Of a stretch of 64,000 nucleotides of DNA, positions 8,681 through 17,787 are shown one piece after another. Source of the DNA: Cognatishimia maritima (GTDB lineage: Bacteria > Pseudomonadota > Alphaproteobacteria > Rhodobacterales > Rhodobacteraceae). Each line of letters begins with the position of its first letter. Position 1 is the first letter of the stretch. A program made the position numbers and the translations under genes. Below the pieces are notes generated by a model that saw nothing but the letters and a program-made list of their open reading frames with translations, made no database searches and was not told where the DNA came from. Location: positions 148,654 to 212,653 of the forward strand of contig NZ_FQWM01000002.1 in the NCBI RefSeq assembly GCF_900129685.1. The letters are read 5' to 3'.

Positions 8681-8705
8681 GTTATCCTCCATCTTGAGCG
8701 ACAAC
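8681..8705 (-). promoter_or_regulatory. ROSE-like RNA thermometer over the hsp20 ribosome site
   Basis: On the minus-strand mRNA, GUUGUCGCUC (8705-8696) pairs with GAGGAUAAC (8689-8681) around a 6-base loop. This gives nine pairs and a single bulged G opposite the Shine-Dalgarno GGAGGA; the AUG follows two bases later. ROSE elements of alpha- and gammaproteobacterial small heat-shock genes have exactly this UYGCU/AGGA arrangement with an unpaired G, which melts at high temperature. Structure drawn by eye; no folding energy was computed. Confidence 0.78.
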
Positions 8706-8772
8706 TATGTTTGCCTTCCCACATGGGACAGGCGTCAGTGTTTCAGACCCAAAAGCGGCGTCTGATAACCCA

Positions 8773-8801
8773 AAGATGGGACACAAAAATTCTGTTTCAA
8801 G
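8773..8801 (-). promoter_or_regulatory. RpoH (sigma-32) type promoter of hsp20
   Basis: On the minus strand, CTTGAAA (8801-8795) and CCCATCTT (8780-8773) are 14 bases apart, matching the heat-shock consensus CTTGAAA-N13/14-CCCATNT. Transcription would start near 8766, giving a leader of roughly 90 bases that contains the thermometer. Confidence 0.75.
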
Positions 8802-8812
8802 AGGTTTGAAAG

Positions 8813-9637
8813 TCAGTTCGGGCGCAAAAATTTTGCACCGCTGGCCGAGCCGCCGCCGCCGATCTTGATCCGTTTGGCGCCCCCAGACACCTGCCGCGCT
8901 GGGGCATCACCATAGCGCAGACGCGCACGCAACTCGGCAACCACGGGCCCCAGTGCCATTCCGACCCCAATGCGGCGCCCGCCGGCCAGCTGTGCCGTGC
9001 CCGACACCAGCGACAAAATCCTGACACGGCCACCGTTTTTCACAAACACCGGCGCGCCTGATGAGCCAAAGGTAATGTCACAATCAAACAGTTTCAGGTC
9101 ATTGACTTCCTGTTCCAAGGCACAGCTTCGCTGCCAACTCATCGCTTCGGAGCGGTCTTGCCCGTAGGACATCACCTGAACCGTTCCCGGTCCACCAGTT
9201 TCGGCTATGCGGAAGGGGTCTGCTTCGGATGAGAATATCGGCGAGTCCAGCTTGAGGATGGCCACATCTTTCCGAACATTTTCGATATGCGTGACGTTCC
9301 CGCCGGGTACATAGCCCTCTGCCACAACAACTTTCACGCCGCGCCGTTCGCTCAAGGCTTCCCCCTTCAGATAGCCGCTGCGAAAGACGATATCCTGCGC
9401 CAAAAGTGGTGCTTGGGTCGTTTTGTCATACATGCAATGCGCCGCCGTCAGCACTTGATCAGGCGCGATCAACACTCCCGTACAGAAGCCGCGCCCAGCA
9501 AGATCAATGCGCCCGACCGCTTCCCAGCCGAGCATATCGCCGCGACTGTCCATGGTCTCTAGCCGCGACCCGGCCCAGGCGCCCTGTGCGATAAGCGTCA
9601 GAAGGCAGGCGCAAAGGATATGCCGCAGAAAAATCAT
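8813..9637 (-). CDS. Secreted trypsin-like serine protease (S1), second of a pair
   Basis: A 274-residue exported protein with a signal peptide (about residues 1-22, ending AWA). The catalytic triad is visible: His67 in LTAAHC, Asp124 in KDVAILKL and Ser193 in FGSSGAP. The usual GDSGGP is replaced by GSSGAP. Family members of this kind act in the periplasm or outside the cell; specificity is unknown. The last 25 residues are glycine-rich and basic, a tail absent from its neighbour. Its ATG overlaps the stop of the upstream protease gene (ATGA), so both are made from one transcript. Confidence 0.85.
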   Translation of the reverse strand: MIFLRHILCACLLTLIAQGAWAGSRLETMDSRGDMLGWEAVGRIDLAGRGFCTGVLIAPDQVLTAAHCMYDKTTQAPLLAQDIVFRSGYLKGEALSERRGVKVVVAEGYVPGGNVTHIENVRKDVAILKLDSPIFSSEADPFRIAETGGPGTVQVMSYGQDRSEAMSWQRSCALEQEVNDLKLFDCDITFGSSGAPVFVKNGGRVRILSLVSGTAQLAGGRRIGVGMALGPVVAELRARLRYGDAPARQVSGGAKRIKIGGGGSASGAKFLRPN

Positions 9638-10356
9638 CGCTGAAAGGTGGCCTGTGTGACGCCGCGCGTCAGCGCGCGATGCATATCCGCAACAGCGTCA
9701 GCGACGGGGATAACCAAGGCCACGGGCGTGCCATCTGCCCGCGCCATTGCCGAAACGATCGACACGATCTTGGGCTGCCCGTTATGCATCTGATAGACCG
9801 GGGCACCGCTGGTGCCCAACCGCGCGTGGCACGTGGTGAGGATCACGCCTTCGGCGTGTTGCGTCAGTGCGCAGCCCTTTTCAATTTCAGGACTATCTGC
9901 ACGGCCCTTGCCATAAGAAACCACCATCGCATTTCCGCTCTGCAGTTTAGGGGCTGCGAAGTGCCGGGCGCTGACAGTTTGAGATGTCGCCGCCGCGTCG
10001 AGTTTCAAAAGGGCGATGTCATAGCGCAGGTTTGTCAACTCTCCCTGACGCGCAAACGCGTAATCTGGGTGCATGAAAACAGCACGAACACCAGTTGCAC
10101 CCGCAGCGTCGCCAGTTCCCAATCCTTTACGAAATGTTAAGTCAGTTGTGGCGAACCGTTTGCCAGTCTGCTTGTCAAAGAGGCAATGGGCAGCCGTTAG
10201 AACCACGCCTGGAGACACCACAGTAGCTGTGCAAAATCCCGCGCGCGCCATGTCCAGCCGACCGACACCCGACATAAGCGTCTGCTCTTGCGCCTGAGCG
10301 CCCGCAATACCTGCAGTCAAAAGGCACATAAATAGAGAAAAGACGGTGCGCAGCAT
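9634..10356 (-). CDS. Secreted trypsin-like serine protease (S1), first of a pair
   Basis: A 240-residue exported protease. A signal peptide covers about residues 1-22; His57 (LTAAHC), Asp113 (YDIALLKLD) and Ser183 (LGTSGAP) form the triad. The frame stays open for about 100 codons upstream, but the ATG at 10356 is chosen because a signal peptide follows it directly and a GGGGG ribosome site precedes it. The gene is a paralogue of the next one and is translationally coupled to it. The active-site motif GTSGAP, again without the Asp of GDSGGP, is shared by both. Confidence 0.83.
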   Translation of the reverse strand: MLRTVFSLFMCLLTAGIAGAQAQEQTLMSGVGRLDMARAGFCTATVVSPGVVLTAAHCLFDKQTGKRFATTDLTFRKGLGTGDAAGATGVRAVFMHPDYAFARQGELTNLRYDIALLKLDAAATSQTVSARHFAAPKLQSGNAMVVSYGKGRADSPEIEKGCALTQHAEGVILTTCHARLGTSGAPVYQMHNGQPKIVSIVSAMARADGTPVALVIPVADAVADMHRALTRGVTQATFQR

Positions 10357-10531
10357 GAAGCCCCCTGATTGATTTGCCCCAAAGGTGGACTGCTTCAATG
10401 AAGAAGATGCGACCAGACTGAGGCGATTTGCGGGACGACCGTTGATATGTGCCTCGAATTTGCCCAATTGGCATGTGACGGCGGCGGTTTTTCCGAATGA
10501 CAATTCCAGTGCGCCATGCCTATGGTGCCGC

Positions 10532-11230
10532 ATGCAATGGATAGACCGCCTCTCGCTTTTTAGCACCGTTGATTTCTGCGCCGTCGCGCTGCTGTTCTTC
10601 AGCTGGCTGGCCATGGGTTGGATCATTGAAAACCCGCCAGAAAGCCGGAAAAGCGTGTCGAGCCTCATGGCGTTCTATCGCCGGGAGTGGATGCGCCAAT
10701 TCATCGACAGGGACCCGCGTATTTATGACGCGCAAATCCTCGGCAATCTCAGACAAGGCACCGCATTTTTTGCCTCGGCCACGATGATCGCCATCGGCGG
10801 CGGTCTGGCCCTGATCGGCAACGCAGAAAAGTTGACGGGGATTGCATCGGACCTGACTCTGGTGCGTGCGCCCACGATTGTGTGGGAGATCAAACTGGTT
10901 CTGATGCTCTTCTTTGTGACCAATTCATTCCTGAAATTTGTCTGGTCTCACAGGCTGTTTGGTTATGCTGCCGTTATCATGTCCGCTGTGCCCGTCGATC
11001 CAACTGATCCTCATTGTGTCCCGCGTGCTGATAAGGCGGCTGAAATTGGTATTTCTGCGGCTCGGGGCTATAATCGCGGCCTGCGGTCGATCTATTTCGG
11101 CCTGGCCGCCGCCGCATGGCTGGCGGGGGGCGTCGCACTTATCCTTGCGGTAATTCTGACGAATTTCATCATTTTTCGCCGCGAATTCGCCAGCCATTCG
11201 CGCAGATCGCTGCTGCGCGAACCCCGGTAG
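10532..11230 (+). CDS. DUF599 family membrane protein
   Basis: A 232-residue protein with about four membrane segments (near residues 8-25, 77-95, 113-130 and 190-215) separated by charged loops, including a RREWMRQF segment after the first. I recognise it as DUF599, a conserved alphaproteobacterial family of unknown function. The frame is open further upstream, but the ATG at 10532 places the first hydrophobic segment at the N terminus. No clear ribosome site is seen, so the start is uncertain. The small exported protein gene follows 9 bases later. Confidence 0.7.
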   Translation: MQWIDRLSLFSTVDFCAVALLFFSWLAMGWIIENPPESRKSVSSLMAFYRREWMRQFIDRDPRIYDAQILGNLRQGTAFFASATMIAIGGGLALIGNAEKLTGIASDLTLVRAPTIVWEIKLVLMLFFVTNSFLKFVWSHRLFGYAAVIMSAVPVDPTDPHCVPRADKAAEIGISAARGYNRGLRSIYFGLAAAAWLAGGVALILAVILTNFIIFRREFASHSRRSLLREPR

Positions 11231-11239
11231 GAGATATCC

Positions 11240-11608
11240 ATGCGTTGTTTGTCGATCAGTCTAATTTGCCTCGCATCCTTTGCGCAGGCCGACCCCGCGA
11301 CGATCGAAGCGGTAGAGGCCACGCATGTTGGACAGGTTTGGCGGTTCAGCGTCACGCTAAGCCACCCAGACACCGGTTGGGATCACTATGCCGACGGCTG
11401 GCGCGTTACCACGCTGGACGGAGAGGTTTTAGGGACGCGCGAGTTGCTGCACCCGCATGTGAATGAACAACCTTTCACGCGGTCACTTGGCAATGTTTCC
11501 ATCCCCGATGACATCACAGCCGTGTTGATCCAAGCCCGGGATTCTGCGGATGGTTGGGACGAAAATACAGTCACGTTGGACCTGTCGGACCCAACTTACG
11601 CACGATGA
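11240..11608 (+). CDS. Small exported protein of unknown function
   Basis: A 122-residue protein with a short signal peptide (about residues 1-17, cleaved after AQA). The mature part, rich in Asp, Trp and His, contains HPDTGWDHYADGW near residue 42 and LHPHVNEQPFTR near 70, suggesting a beta-sandwich, possibly metal-binding. A TAGGAGAT ribosome site precedes the ATG. It follows the DUF599 gene by 9 bases and overlaps the convergent rlmH by 13 bases. I recognise the type as common in Rhodobacteraceae but know no function. Confidence 0.65.
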   Translation: MRCLSISLICLASFAQADPATIEAVEATHVGQVWRFSVTLSHPDTGWDHYADGWRVTTLDGEVLGTRELLHPHVNEQPFTRSLGNVSIPDDITAVLIQARDSADGWDENTVTLDLSDPTYAR

Positions 11609-12072
11609 TAGGGCGAACCGGATAATATCGACGCCGCGCGATAAAGCTGCTCTGACAGCATCACCCGAACCAGCATATGCGGCCAGACCATCTTGCCAAA
11701 ACTGATTGAGAAATCGGCCTGTCCGCGCAGGCTCGGGTCGATGCCGTCCGCCCCACCAATAATAAACGCAAGGTCGCTGACCCCGCTGTCACGGCGCACT
11801 GCCAGCGCCTGCGAAAAATCGGGCGAGGACATCACCTTACCGCGTTCATCCATGCTGCAGATCATTGCACCCTTGGGCAGTACACCCTCTAGCAACTTGG
11901 CTTCTGCTGCCATGCCGCCACCTTTGCGGTCTTCGACCTCATGCACAGTGACCGGCCCAAGCCCCAAGGCCCGACCGGTTTTGTCAAAACGCGAAAGGTA
12001 GTCGTCAAGTAAATCTCGCTCTGGGCCTGACCGCAGTCGGCCCACCGCGCAGATGTGCACGCGCATTGCCAT
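11596..12072 (-). CDS. rlmH: 23S rRNA (pseudouridine-1915-N3)-methyltransferase
   Basis: A 158-residue SPOUT-class methyltransferase that methylates pseudouridine 1915 of 23S rRNA in assembled 70S ribosomes. Recognisable parts are the N-terminal VHICAVGRLR strand, LDERGK-like segment (MDERGKVMSS, near residue 75), the SAM-binding knot FIIGGADGID (near 102) and the C-terminal LSEQLYRAASILSGSPYHR. The first of two possible ATGs is chosen because AAGGAG lies six bases before it. The order rsfS-rlmH is conserved in many bacteria. Confidence 0.95.
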   Translation of the reverse strand: MAMRVHICAVGRLRSGPERDLLDDYLSRFDKTGRALGLGPVTVHEVEDRKGGGMAAEAKLLEGVLPKGAMICSMDERGKVMSSPDFSQALAVRRDSGVSDLAFIIGGADGIDPSLRGQADFSISFGKMVWPHMLVRVMLSEQLYRAASILSGSPYHRA

Positions 12073-12115
12073 GCTGGCTCCTTCGGGGCCGAAGCTTTCG
12101 GCCCCTCGTCACATG

Positions 12116-12469
12116 TCAGGCGTTGCCGCCTTGCACCCACATCTTTTCAAGCTGGTAAAACTCGCGCACTTCCGGGCGGAAGATATGCACGATCACATCA
12201 CCTGTATCGATCAGCACCCAATCGCCGGTATCCTTACCTTCGATCTTGCTGGTGCGACCGGTTTCAGCTTTGATGCGTTCAACCAGTTTTTCGGACATTG
12301 CCGCCACTTGGCGGGAGCTGCGACCAGAACAAACCACCATGAAATCGCCAATCGAAGAGCGCCCGCGCAAGTCAATGTGCACGATGTCTTCGGCTTTGTC
12401 TTTTTCAAGAGAGTTAAGAATGAGCTCCAACAGCTCGTTGCCTTTACCGGCGATTGCCGCGTCTGGCAT
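12116..12469 (-). CDS. rsfS: Ribosome silencing factor RsfS
   Basis: A 117-residue protein of the RsfS/Iojap family, which binds ribosomal protein uL14 and blocks joining of the subunits when nutrients run low. The conserved core is visible: DIVHIDLRGRSSIGDFMVVC, then KDTGDWVLIDTGDVIVHIF near the C terminus. An AAGGTGA ribosome site supports the ATG at 12469; a TTG 13 codons upstream is possible. It is 43 bases upstream of rlmH and probably co-transcribed with it. Confidence 0.93.
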   Translation of the reverse strand: MPDAAIAGKGNELLELILNSLEKDKAEDIVHIDLRGRSSIGDFMVVCSGRSSRQVAAMSEKLVERIKAETGRTSKIEGKDTGDWVLIDTGDVIVHIFRPEVREFYQLEKMWVQGGNA

Positions 12470-12667
12470 CTGGTCACCTTTTGTGGCACTAGCCACGTCT
12501 ACGTTCAAAGACAGAGATCTGCCCTCCTTGCAACGCGCCGCATCGCCCCGGCGCGGGGCCTATATTCAAGATAACACCGGTTGGGTGAAATTCTAGTCAA
12601 ACGCAAGCGGAATATCTTTGGCGCGATAATTTTGCCGCCGCTTTGGGCCTTTTTATTGCTCTGACCA

Positions 12668-14074
12668 CTATTTCTCTTCAGTCTCTTGCGTGACGAATTC
12701 TTTGGGTTCGTCCCCCAAAATACGCACTTCGCGTTGTGGGAATGGGAAATTAACACCCGATTCTTTAAAGGCATCCCACAGCGCCAGATACACATTGCCG
12801 CGAATATTGGTCAGCCCGCCGGTCGGGTCCTTGATCCAGAACCGCAGAATATAGTCCACCGAACTGTCGCCAAAACCAACGATGTGACAGACCGGCGCCT
12901 TCGGCGTTGACAGAACCCGGTCGACCCCCTTCGCTGCCTCGATCGCGACCTCGCGCACTTGATGCGGGTCGTCCCCGTAAGCCGTACCAAAAAAGATATC
13001 TAGGCGCACAAAGTCGTTGGAGTGGGACCAGTTCACGACCTGCCCGGTGATCAGGTCTTCGTTCGGGATCAGGTATTCCTTGCCATCCCGTGTCACCACA
13101 GAAACATAGCGCGCGCCCAGCGAGTTGATCCAGCCAAAGGTCTCGCCAAGCGAGATCACATCGCCGGGTTTGATCGACTTATCAAGCAATATGATGATGC
13201 CTGAGACAAGGTTTGAAACAACCTTTTGCAGACCGAAACCAAGGCCAACACCGATGGCACCTGACAGAACGGCAAGCCCAGTAAGGTCAACGCCAACGAT
13301 CTTCAATCCAGTGAACAGGGCCGCTCCGTAGAGCAGCACCTGCAAGAACTTGATAACCAGCACTTGCATGGAGGGGCTGATATCTTCGTTGCTGCGGATG
13401 CTCGACGCCGTCGTAGCCGACACAAAGCGTGCCACCGCAAACGTCACCCCCAGCATCACGCCGGCTTGTAATACCGTCCATAGTGACAGGCGGAAGCTGC
13501 CAATATCAAAGGCTGCGGCGTCCAGAAGCTGCTGGAATTCATCACTAAAGCCGATCAGAACCAGCGTCACCCACGCCCATGCCCCATATCGCAGCAACCC
13601 ACGTAGGAAATTGTTTTGAACCAAGCGCGTGACCAAAGCGATAATCAGCCAAGCTGCCGCAAGATTCGCAAACACGCCCAGCAGATATGAACGACTTGGC
13701 CACGTGACCTCGCGCATGACGAAGACGGTGATCCAAATCAGGATCACAAAAAAGATCAAAGCCATCCGACGCTGTATCAGCAACATGTAGCGATAGCGCC
13801 ACTTCGGCCAGCCCTCGCGCGTGCGCATCCATTCATGCAGGCGAGGACTGAATACGCGTTTAAGCCCAAAAGAAATTGCAACAAGTAAAAGGGCGATGCC
13901 AACTTGATACGCGTTCCAAGGCCGCATCAGACCTTCTAGGAAGGTAAAGGTCTGATCCCAAAGGCCAAGCGCGATATCTGTTGTCGCCTGTTCGGGCAAC
14001 GCATCCGCTGGCACCGCCGCCTCTGTTGGCGTTTCGCCCTTGATGTCTTCGACTTTGCTCTCGTGTTCTGCCAT
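12668..14074 (-). CDS. MscS-family mechanosensitive ion channel
   Basis: A 468-residue membrane channel with about five or six membrane segments in the first 280 residues, larger than E. coli MscS. The pore helix and beta domain are marked by GLGFGLQKVVSNLVSGIIIL and LLDKSIKPGDVISLGE, followed by YVSVVTRDGKEYLIPNEDL. Such channels release solutes on osmotic downshock. The ATG at 14074 is chosen because AAGGA lies nine bases upstream. The first 30 residues are acidic and cytosolic. It stands alone, between the rsfS region and the divergent leuC. Confidence 0.88.
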   Translation of the reverse strand: MAEHESKVEDIKGETPTEAAVPADALPEQATTDIALGLWDQTFTFLEGLMRPWNAYQVGIALLLVAISFGLKRVFSPRLHEWMRTREGWPKWRYRYMLLIQRRMALIFFVILIWITVFVMREVTWPSRSYLLGVFANLAAAWLIIALVTRLVQNNFLRGLLRYGAWAWVTLVLIGFSDEFQQLLDAAAFDIGSFRLSLWTVLQAGVMLGVTFAVARFVSATTASSIRSNEDISPSMQVLVIKFLQVLLYGAALFTGLKIVGVDLTGLAVLSGAIGVGLGFGLQKVVSNLVSGIIILLDKSIKPGDVISLGETFGWINSLGARYVSVVTRDGKEYLIPNEDLITGQVVNWSHSNDFVRLDIFFGTAYGDDPHQVREVAIEAAKGVDRVLSTPKAPVCHIVGFGDSSVDYILRFWIKDPTGGLTNIRGNVYLALWDAFKESGVNFPFPQREVRILGDEPKEFVTQETEEK

Positions 14075-14325
14075 GCGCCTCATTCCTTGCCCAATCGTGA
14101 CACGAGCAAGGCGCGAATAACAAGGCATTTCCCTTGCGGTAGACAGCGACTCCCGCTATCTGAATTCGCATGAAACGCATCTATGACATTGCTGACCACG
14201 CCTTTTTGCCTTGGCGCTTCTTTGGTCAGAACAAAACTGTCATCGCCGCCCTATGAGGGCACGGCGTGCCGACGCACGCCCGCATTTAAGCCATTTCGCA
14301 TATTTCATCAAAACGGAGAGGACCC

Positions 14326-15729
14326 ATGTCCCCCAAAACACTCTATGACAAAATCTGGGACGCACATGTTGCGCATGAGGCCGAAGACGGCACTTGCCTG
14401 CTTTATATCGACCGCCATCTGGTCCACGAAGTGACTAGCCCGCAGGCCTTCGAAGGTCTGCGCATGTCCGGTCGCAAAGTGCATGCGCCCGAAAAAACCA
14501 TCGCGGTTCCGGATCACAACGTGCCGACCACGCTGGACCGTGCCAAAGGCATCGACAACGAAGAAAGCCGCATTCAGGTTGAGGCGCTGGACAAAAACGC
14601 CAAGGAATTCGGCGTGCATTATTACCCGGTGTCTGACGTGCGTCAGGGCATCGTGCATATCGTTGGCCCAGAGCAAGGCTGGACCCTGCCGGGCATGACC
14701 GTTGTGTGCGGCGACAGCCACACCGCGACCCATGGTGCTTTCGGTGCATTGGCACACGGCATTGGTACATCTGAGGTTGAGCACGTTCTGGCGACGCAGA
14801 CGCTGATCCAGAAGAAGTCCAAGAACATGAAGGTCGAGATCACCGGCAAACTGAAGCCGGGTGTGACCGCGAAAGACATCACTTTGGCTGTGATCGGCGA
14901 AACTGGCACCGCAGGCGGTACTGGCTATGTGATCGAATACACCGGTGAAGCGATCCGTGATCTCTCGATGGAAGGTCGTATGACCGTCTGCAACATGGCG
15001 ATCGAAGGCGGCGCACGTGCAGGTCTTATCGCACCGGACGAAACGACCTTCGAATATGTCAAAGGCCGCCCCCACGCCCCGAAAGGCGCGCAATTCGAGC
15101 AAGCGCTTGACTACTGGAAGACGCTCTTTACCGACGAAGGCGCACACTTCGATAAAGTTGTGACCTTGAAAGGCGAAGACATTCAGCCGGTTGTGACTTG
15201 GGGCACCTCTCCAGAGGACGTTCTGCCCATCACCGGCGTCGTGCCTCATCCAGAGGACTTTACGGGCGGCAAGGTCGAGGCGGCACGCCGCTCCATCGAA
15301 TACATGGGTCTGACACCGGGTCAGAAACTGACCGACATCGAAATCGACACTGTCTTCATCGGCTCCTGCACCAACGGTCGTATCGAAGACCTGCGTGCCG
15401 TTGCTGAAGTGGTCAAAGGCAAAAAGATCAAAGACGGCATGCGTGCGATGATCGTTCCGGGCTCTGGTCTGGTGCGTGCACAGGCCGAAGAAGAAGGTCT
15501 GGCGGAAATTTTCCAAGAGTCCGGCTTTGAATGGCGTCTGGCCGGTTGCTCCATGTGTCTGGCAATGAACCCAGACCAACTGAGCGAAGGGGAACGTTGC
15601 GCAGCAACCTCTAACCGGAACTTCGAAGGTCGTCAGGGTTACAAAGGGCGTACACACCTTGTGTCCCCAGCGATGGCGGCAGCGGCAGCGCTGACCGGCA
15701 AGCTGACTGACATCCGCGAGCTGAGCTAA
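14326..15729 (+). CDS. leuC: 3-isopropylmalate dehydratase large subunit
   Basis: A 467-residue aconitase-family protein that, with LeuD, isomerises 2- to 3-isopropylmalate in leucine biosynthesis. The [4Fe-4S] ligands are visible in GSCTNGR (near residue 347) and [11 protein letters not shown] (near 407), and [20 protein letters not shown] is the usual substrate region. Full length for the family. A GGAGAGGA ribosome site precedes the ATG. A glycosyltransferase gene starts 4 bases after its stop, separating it from leuD. Confidence 0.97.
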   Translation: MSPKTLYDKIWDAHVAHEAEDGTCLLYIDRHLVHEVTSPQAFEGLRMSGRKVHAPEKTIAVPDHNVPTTLDRAKGIDNEESRIQVEALDKNAKEFGVHYYPVSDVRQGIVHIVGPEQGWTLPGMTVVCGDSHTATHGAFGALAHGIGTSEVEHVLATQTLIQKKSKNMKVEITGKLKPGVTAKDITLAVIGETGTAGGTGYVIEYTGEAIRDLSMEGRMTVCNMAIEGGARAGLIAPDETTFEYVKGRPHAPKGAQFEQALDYWKTLFTDEGAHFDKVVTLKGEDIQPVVTWGTSPEDVLPITGVVPHPEDFTGGKVEAARRSIEYMGLTPGQKLTDIEIDTVFIGSCTNGRIEDLRAVAEVVKGKKIKDGMRAMIVPGSGLVRAQAEEEGLAEIFQESGFEWRLAGCSMCLAMNPDQLSEGERCAATSNRNFEGRQGYKGRTHLVSPAMAAAAALTGKLTDIRELS

Positions 15730-15733
15730 GCAA

Positions 15734-17071
15734 ATGTCTGACGGCGCCAGCCATCCACAAAGACCGCGTGTCTTAGTGATCGCCGAGGCCGCAAACCCCG
15801 AGTGGGTGAGCGTGCCTTTGGTGGGCTGGTCCCTCTCGCAAGCTTTGCGAGAGGTTGCTGACGTGCATCTTGTCACCCAGGTTAGAAACCGCGACGCGAT
15901 CCTGCGCGCGGGGCTGACCGAAGGGGATGAGTTCACAGCCATCGACACGGAATGGGCGGCAAAAGCGGGCCATAAGCTGGCAGAACGCCTGCGCATGGGG
16001 GCAAACCGGGGTTGGACCACGGTACGCTTGATTGAAAGCCTGCTTTACCCGGTCTTTGAACGCGCGGTCTGGAAACAGTTCGGCGCGGATATCAAAGGCG
16101 GTAAATACGATCTGGTGCATCGCGTGACGCCCTTGTCACCGACCGCCAATAGCCTTCTGGCGCGTAAATGCCGCAAAGCCGGGGTGCCTTTTGTCATGGG
16201 GCCGCTGAATGGCGGCGTCCCTTGGCCAAAGGAATTCGTTGCCGCACAGGTGAAGGAGCGAGAGTTCCTGTCATTTGTACGCGATGTCTATAAGCTCAAC
16301 CCATTCCGTCGTCAGACACTGAACAATGCCAAGGTCATCATTGTTGGTTCCCGTCATACCGGATCAGAGATCCCTGAAGCCCTACAGGGCAAAACGATCT
16401 TCATCCCGGAAAATGCCGTGGACCCACAAAGGTTCAATCAACCTGCTGTTCCATATGAAAACGGCCCCGTCAGGGGATGTTTCATAGGTCGGCTCGTGCC
16501 TTACAAAGGCTGCGATATGTTGATTGAGGCCGCCCAGCCAATGCTGGAGGATGGCCGCATGACATTGGATGTGCTTGGGGATGGCCCGGAACTCGCTGCG
16601 CTGAAAGAACAGGCTCAAACCTTGGGAGTTGCAGATGCTGTGACCTTCCATGGATGGGTCGAACACCAAAAGGTTCAGGACGTTGCGCGCAACGCGGATC
16701 TTCTGACCTTCCCGTCGATCCGAGAGTTCGGTGGCGGTGTAGTTCTGGAAGCCATGGCCTTGGGATTGGTTCCCGTGATCTGCGATTACGCAGGTCCGGC
16801 AGAACTGGTCACGGATGAGACAGGTTTCAAAGTGCCGATGGGCACCAGAGATCAGATCGTCGCCAAGTTCCGCGAGACGCTTGACAGCATTTGTCAGACA
16901 CCAAGCCAGCTAGCGCCGATGGCGCAGGCCGCTCGGACAACCATTCAGGACCATTTCACCTGGTCCGCCAAAGCGCGCCAGCTGCGCCAAGTCTATGACT
17001 GGGCGCTGCTCGGCACACCGAAACCAGAACCTCTTTCGGGTCACATCGCCAAACTGGCGAGCACCGCGTGA
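15734..17071 (+). CDS. Glycosyltransferase family 4 protein inside the leu operon
   Basis: A 445-residue GT-B fold glycosyltransferase. The C-terminal nucleotide-sugar domain is clear: IGRLVPYKGCDMLIEA, then REFGGGVVLEAMALGLVPVI with the EX7E-type acidic residues, then DYAGPAELV. The N-terminal acceptor domain is less typical. The start lies 4 bases after leuC and the gene is followed by leuD after 56 bases, so it is probably expressed with them. There is no link to leucine synthesis; sugar and acceptor are unknown. Confidence 0.85.
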   Translation: MSDGASHPQRPRVLVIAEAANPEWVSVPLVGWSLSQALREVADVHLVTQVRNRDAILRAGLTEGDEFTAIDTEWAAKAGHKLAERLRMGANRGWTTVRLIESLLYPVFERAVWKQFGADIKGGKYDLVHRVTPLSPTANSLLARKCRKAGVPFVMGPLNGGVPWPKEFVAAQVKEREFLSFVRDVYKLNPFRRQTLNNAKVIIVGSRHTGSEIPEALQGKTIFIPENAVDPQRFNQPAVPYENGPVRGCFIGRLVPYKGCDMLIEAAQPMLEDGRMTLDVLGDGPELAALKEQAQTLGVADAVTFHGWVEHQKVQDVARNADLLTFPSIREFGGGVVLEAMALGLVPVICDYAGPAELVTDETGFKVPMGTRDQIVAKFRETLDSICQTPSQLAPMAQAARTTIQDHFTWSAKARQLRQVYDWALLGTPKPEPLSGHIAKLASTA

Positions 17072-17127
17072 CCCAAAGCCATACATACCGGACTCCATAA
17101 ACCGTCCACTCTGAGGAGACTTACATT

Positions 17128-17733
17128 ATGGACAAGTTTACAACACTGACCGGCGTCGCAGCGCCAATGCCTTTGGTCAATATCGACACCGATATGATCA
17201 TCCCGAAGGTCTTTCTGAAATCCATCGCCCGCACCGGCTTTGGCAAGAACCTCTTTGACGAAATGCGTTACAACCGAGACGGCACAGAAATCGAAGATTT
17301 CGTGCTGAACAAACCTCAATACCGCAATGCCGAGATCCTAATCGCAGGCGACAACTTTGGTTGTGGTTCATCGCGTGAGCACGCGCCTTGGGCGATTGCA
17401 GACTTTGGCATCAAATGTGTTGTGTCTACGTCGTTCGCTGACATCTTCTTTAACAACTGCTTCAAGAACGGCATCCTGCCGATTGTCCTGCCACAAGAGC
17501 AAGTTGATCTGCTGATGTCTGACGCAGAAAAAGGTGAAAACGCGCGGATGACTGTTGATCTGGAAGCGCAGGAAATCACCACCTCTGATGGCGAAGTCAT
17601 CAAGTTTGACGTCGATGCGCACCGCAAGCACTGCCTGCTGGAAGGTCTGGACGACATCGGTCAGACCATGCAGAAAAAAGCCGCCATTGATGCGTTTGAA
17701 GCGAAAGCCTCTGCAGAGCGTCCTTGGGTCTAA
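17128..17733 (+). CDS. leuD: 3-isopropylmalate dehydratase small subunit
   Basis: A 201-residue partner of LeuC that supplies the swivelling domain of the isomerase. [14 protein letters not shown] and [16 protein letters not shown] are diagnostic. A GAGGAG ribosome site precedes the ATG, and a strong terminator follows 23 bases after the stop. Confidence 0.97.
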   Translation: MDKFTTLTGVAAPMPLVNIDTDMIIPKVFLKSIARTGFGKNLFDEMRYNRDGTEIEDFVLNKPQYRNAEILIAGDNFGCGSSREHAPWAIADFGIKCVVSTSFADIFFNNCFKNGILPIVLPQEQVDLLMSDAEKGENARMTVDLEAQEITTSDGEVIKFDVDAHRKHCLLEGLDDIGQTMQKKAAIDAFEAKASAERPWV

Positions 17734-17756
17734 GGCCCATCACATCGCGAATTTGC

Positions 17757-17787
17757 AAGCCGCCCCAACGGGCGGCTTTCTTTTTTC
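17757..17787 (+). terminator. Terminator after leuD
   Basis: AGCCGCCC and GGGCGGCT form an 8-bp perfect stem around CAAC, followed by TTCTTTTTT. It ends the leuC-GT-leuD unit; leuB, 2.3 kb downstream, needs its own promoter. Confidence 0.9.

Noticed and set aside
14170-14256. A 28-residue frame (MKRIYDIADHAFLPWRFF...) upstream of leuC, considered as a leader peptide
   Set aside because: It has no ribosome site, almost no leucine codons and no attenuator with a U run after it, so leucine attenuation is not supported.
14308-16020. A 570-residue open frame on the minus strand opposite leuC and the glycosyltransferase
   Set aside because: It runs antisense to two clear genes, has no ribosome site and an unusual His/Cys/Phe-rich composition; it is a shadow of the GC-rich plus-strand codons.
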